Translations under genes and position numbers: made by a program
DNA from: Acidobacteriota bacterium
GTDB lineage: Bacteria > Acidobacteriota > Terriglobia > Acidiferrales > UBA7541
NCBI GenBank assembly: GCA_016201285.1
Contig: JACQDE010000067.1
Coordinates: forward strand, 30,124-94,123
DNA length: 64,000 nucleotides
Reading direction: 5' to 3'
Part shown: piece after piece, positions 62,019 to 64,000 of the stretch
Position numbering within the stretch: the first letter of the stretch is position 1
Layout of the letters: every line of letters begins with the position of its first letter
The notes under the pieces: model-generated
What the model was told of the DNA's origin: nothing
Databases searched by the model: none
Seen by the model: the letters and a program-made list of their open reading frames with translations, nothing else

Positions 62019-63845
62019 ATGGAACTCGAGGAAAAAGTCGCGAGTTTGCCGGTGGAACCCGGGGTGTACCTGTTCAAGGACGTGCTGGACAACATTATTT
62101 ATGTGGGCAAGGCGCAGTCGCTGCGGCACCGGGTGAAGTCGTATTTCCTGAGCCGGGCGGCGGCGGACGCGAAGACCGGGTCGCTGGTGCGGGAGATCGC
62201 CGACCTCGCCTACATCGTCGTGGACAACGAGAAAGAGGCGCTGGCGCTCGAGAACAACCTGATCAAGCAGCACAAGCCGCGGTTTAACGTGCTGCTGCGG
62301 GACGACAAGACCTACCCGTACATCAAGTTCACGGCGTTCGAAAAGTTTCCGCGGGTGTACGTGACACGGCGGCTGAAAAAAGACGGCTCAATCTACTTCG
62401 GGCCCTATTTTCCGGCGAGCCTGGCGCACCGGCTGGCGCACTTCATCCACAAGCGGTTCCTGGTGCCGTCGTGCACAGTGGACCTGACGCGGGCGCACCC
62501 GCGGGCGTGCCTGCAGTACTACATTAAGCGATGCCTGGGGCCGTGCGTGCCGGGACTCGTAGCAGACGAGCGGTACGGCGAAGCGGCGCGGGACGTGAAA
62601 CTGTTCCTCGAAGGGCGGCGGCACGACCTGGTCAGCAGCCTCGAAGAGCGCATGGCGAAGGCGTCTGACGAGGAGCGCTACGAGGAAGCAGCCACATACC
62701 GCGATCTGATCCGCACGCTGGAAGAAATCGAAGAGAAGCAGAAGATCGCCGCGGCCGCGGGCGACGACACCGACGTGCTGGCGTACTACGCCGAACCGCC
62801 GCAGGTGGCAGTGAACCTCTTTCACTTGCGCGGCGGGCGCGTGATGGACCGGCGCGACTTCTATTGGGAGGAGCTGGAGGAATTCGAGCCGGCGGAATTT
62901 CTCACGTCGCTGCTGAAGCAGCTCTATCTCGAAGCCGACTACCTGCCGCGGCTGATTCACGTGCCGATGGAGTTCGAGGACCGCGAGCTACTGGAAGACA
63001 TCCTCAGCGAACGGAGCAGGCGGAAAGTGGAAATCGTAACGCCGCAGCGAGGGCAGAAGCGGGCGCTGTTGGAATTAGTGGAGAAGAACGCGAAACATTC
63101 GTTCGAGCAGCGTTTCCGGGTGCTGAAGCCGCCGTCGAAGGCGATTGCGGAGGCGCTGGAATCGGCGCTGAGCCTGCCGGAAACGCCACGGCGCATCGAG
63201 AGCTTCGACATCTCGCACATGCAGGGGTCGGACACGGTGGCCTCGATGGTGGTGTGGGAAGACGGGCGGATGAAGAAGTCCGACTACCGCAAATTCATCA
63301 TCCAGCACGAATCAGGGAACGACGATTTTCTGAGCATGCGCGAGGCGGTGGAGCGGCGCTACCGGCGGCTTCAGGAAGAGCAGAAACCGCTGCCAAGCCT
63401 GATCCTGATTGACGGCGGCATCGGGCAATTGCATGCCGCGGCGGCGGCGCTTGAGCGGCTCGAGATCATCAACCAGCCGGTAGCAAGCATCGCGAAGAAG
63501 GAAGAAATCATCTACGTCCTCGGACAAGAAAGCGAACCGATCCGACTGGAGCGGCACTCGCCGATCCTGCACTTAATCCAGCAGATCCGCGACGAGACGC
63601 ACCGGTTTGCGGTGACTTTCCACCGGCAGCGGCGCACCGCGCGGCACCTGCACAGTGAGTTGACGGAGATCCCCGGCGTGGGGGAGCGGACGGCACAGAA
63701 GTTGCTGCGGAAATTCGGCAGCTTGGCGAACCTGCGCAGCGCCAGCGTGGAACAGCTTGCTGCCGTCGTCACGCGGGCGCAGGCGCAGCGTGTGTATGAG
63801 CATCTGCACGGTGCGCCTGCGGGGTCACTCTCACGTAACCGATAG
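62019..63845 (+). CDS. uvrC: Excinuclease ABC subunit C
   Basis: The 608-residue nuclease makes both cuts in nucleotide excision repair. It shows the GIY-YIG domain (about 13-95: 'GVYLFKD', 'IIYVGKAQSLRHRVKSYF'), the Cys-rich 'CLQYYIKRCLGPCVPG' (about 166-182), a UVR motif 'ERYEEAATYRDLIRTLE', the RNase H-like half with 'IESFDISHMQGSDTVASMVV' and 'LILIDGGIGQLHAA', and two HhH motifs at the end ('IPGVGERTAQKLLRKFGS'). I took the ATG at 62019, right before the GIY-YIG fold. uvrB is not in the window. Confidence 0.95.
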   Translation: MELEEKVASLPVEPGVYLFKDVLDNIIYVGKAQSLRHRVKSYFLSRAAADAKTGSLVREIADLAYIVVDNEKEALALENNLIKQHKPRFNVLLRDDKTYPYIKFTAFEKFPRVYVTRRLKKDGSIYFGPYFPASLAHRLAHFIHKRFLVPSCTVDLTRAHPRACLQYYIKRCLGPCVPGLVADERYGEAARDVKLFLEGRRHDLVSSLEERMAKASDEERYEEAATYRDLIRTLEEIEEKQKIAAAAGDDTDVLAYYAEPPQVAVNLFHLRGGRVMDRRDFYWEELEEFEPAEFLTSLLKQLYLEADYLPRLIHVPMEFEDRELLEDILSERSRRKVEIVTPQRGQKRALLELVEKNAKHSFEQRFRVLKPPSKAIAEALESALSLPETPRRIESFDISHMQGSDTVASMVVWEDGRMKKSDYRKFIIQHESGNDDFLSMREAVERRYRRLQEEQKPLPSLILIDGGIGQLHAAAAALERLEIINQPVASIAKKEEIIYVLGQESEPIRLERHSPILHLIQQIRDETHRFAVTFHRQRRTARHLHSELTEIPGVGERTAQKLLRKFGSLANLRSASVEQLAAVVTRAQAQRVYEHLHGAPAGSLSRNR

Positions 63846-63879
63846 AACAAGCCGGGAATCCCCTGTCAAGCCATCTAAG

Positions 63880-63997
63880 AATGTAACCGTAGGGCAGATC
63901 GTCGCGCCATTTGAAATGTAACCGAAGATGGGCGGCCGTCGCCGTGGCTGTGGGAAAGTGGAAATCGCGAAGCGATTTCCAAGCTCGCGGAGCGAGC
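63880..63997. repeat. Direct repeat and tandem tight hairpins at the window end
   Basis: AATGTAACCG occurs at 63880-63889 and 63915-63924. Then come two hairpins with 3-base loops: GGAAATCGC-gaa-GCGATTTCC (63960-63980) and GCTCGC-gga-GCGAGC (63983-63997). The stretch after uvrC has no gene, though a frame is open to the edge from about 63928. It may be the edge of an insertion sequence or another repeat family. Confidence 0.4.
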
Positions 63998-64000
63998 GTC

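Noticed and set aside
1..64000. CRISPR array, rRNA operon or prophage
   Set aside because: No regularly spaced repeats, no rRNA-like stretches and no phage structural genes were seen on either strand.

Overview
The window is a 64 kb piece of a high-GC bacterial chromosome, densely coded on both strands. The best taxonomic clue is the tandem pair of secreted von Willebrand factor A proteins at 51757-53779, which match the 'VWFA-related Acidobacterial domain' type. Gram-negative markers (a Kdo pathway, a PilT ATPase) and many secreted housekeeping-like proteins fit with this. I infer a member of Acidobacteriota, probably from soil or a metagenome. No rRNA operon, CRISPR array, prophage or complete insertion sequence was seen.

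Layout. 1-7.1 kb: corA (cut by the window edge) and cutA on the minus strand, a phosphohexomutase with an overlapping ftsB, two multi-pass membrane proteins, thiG and a secreted M28 peptidase. 7.1-18 kb: an acyl-CoA synthetase, then a histidine-degradation cluster (hutU, an NmrA-like oxidoreductase, hutI, a secreted M1 aminopeptidase and a fused FTCD enzyme). Together these take urocanate to glutamate plus a one-carbon folate; hutH is not present. 18-24.3 kb: two small minus-strand genes diverge from a complete gcvT-H-PA-PB glycine-cleavage operon, which ends at a clear hairpin terminator. 24.3-31.2 kb: an M48 protease, a ClpB-like AAA+ ATPase with an unknown partner, an alkyltransferase-like DNA repair protein, an ABC exporter and a secreted alpha/beta hydrolase. 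31.2-44 kb: ilvE, a sortilin/BNR-type propeller protein, an aquaporin, pilT, recX, alaS and two cell-wall enzymes. 43.85-45.7 kb: a small decayed patch with a transposase remnant, tRNA-Gly(CCC), a secreted hypothetical protein and a decayed in-frame extension of kdsC. 45.7-50.8 kb: a Kdo operon read kdsB-pyrG-kdsA-kdsD-kdsC. 50.9-63.8 kb: the VWFA pair, deoB, a uvrA-led chain of overlapping genes, and uvrC.

The most unusual material is not in the protein list. Five short palindromes share a GTAG head followed at once by a tight hairpin, the signature of REP sequences. In two of them the TAG of the head is the stop codon of the neighbouring gene (hutU, deoB). One sits in frame inside uvrA, and one lies a few bases upstream of the kdsA start. 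A separate 139-bp element with 21-bp terminal inverted repeats lies directly against the start of hutI. The window's last 120 bases contain another set of tight hairpins and a direct repeat that may be the edge of a mobile element.
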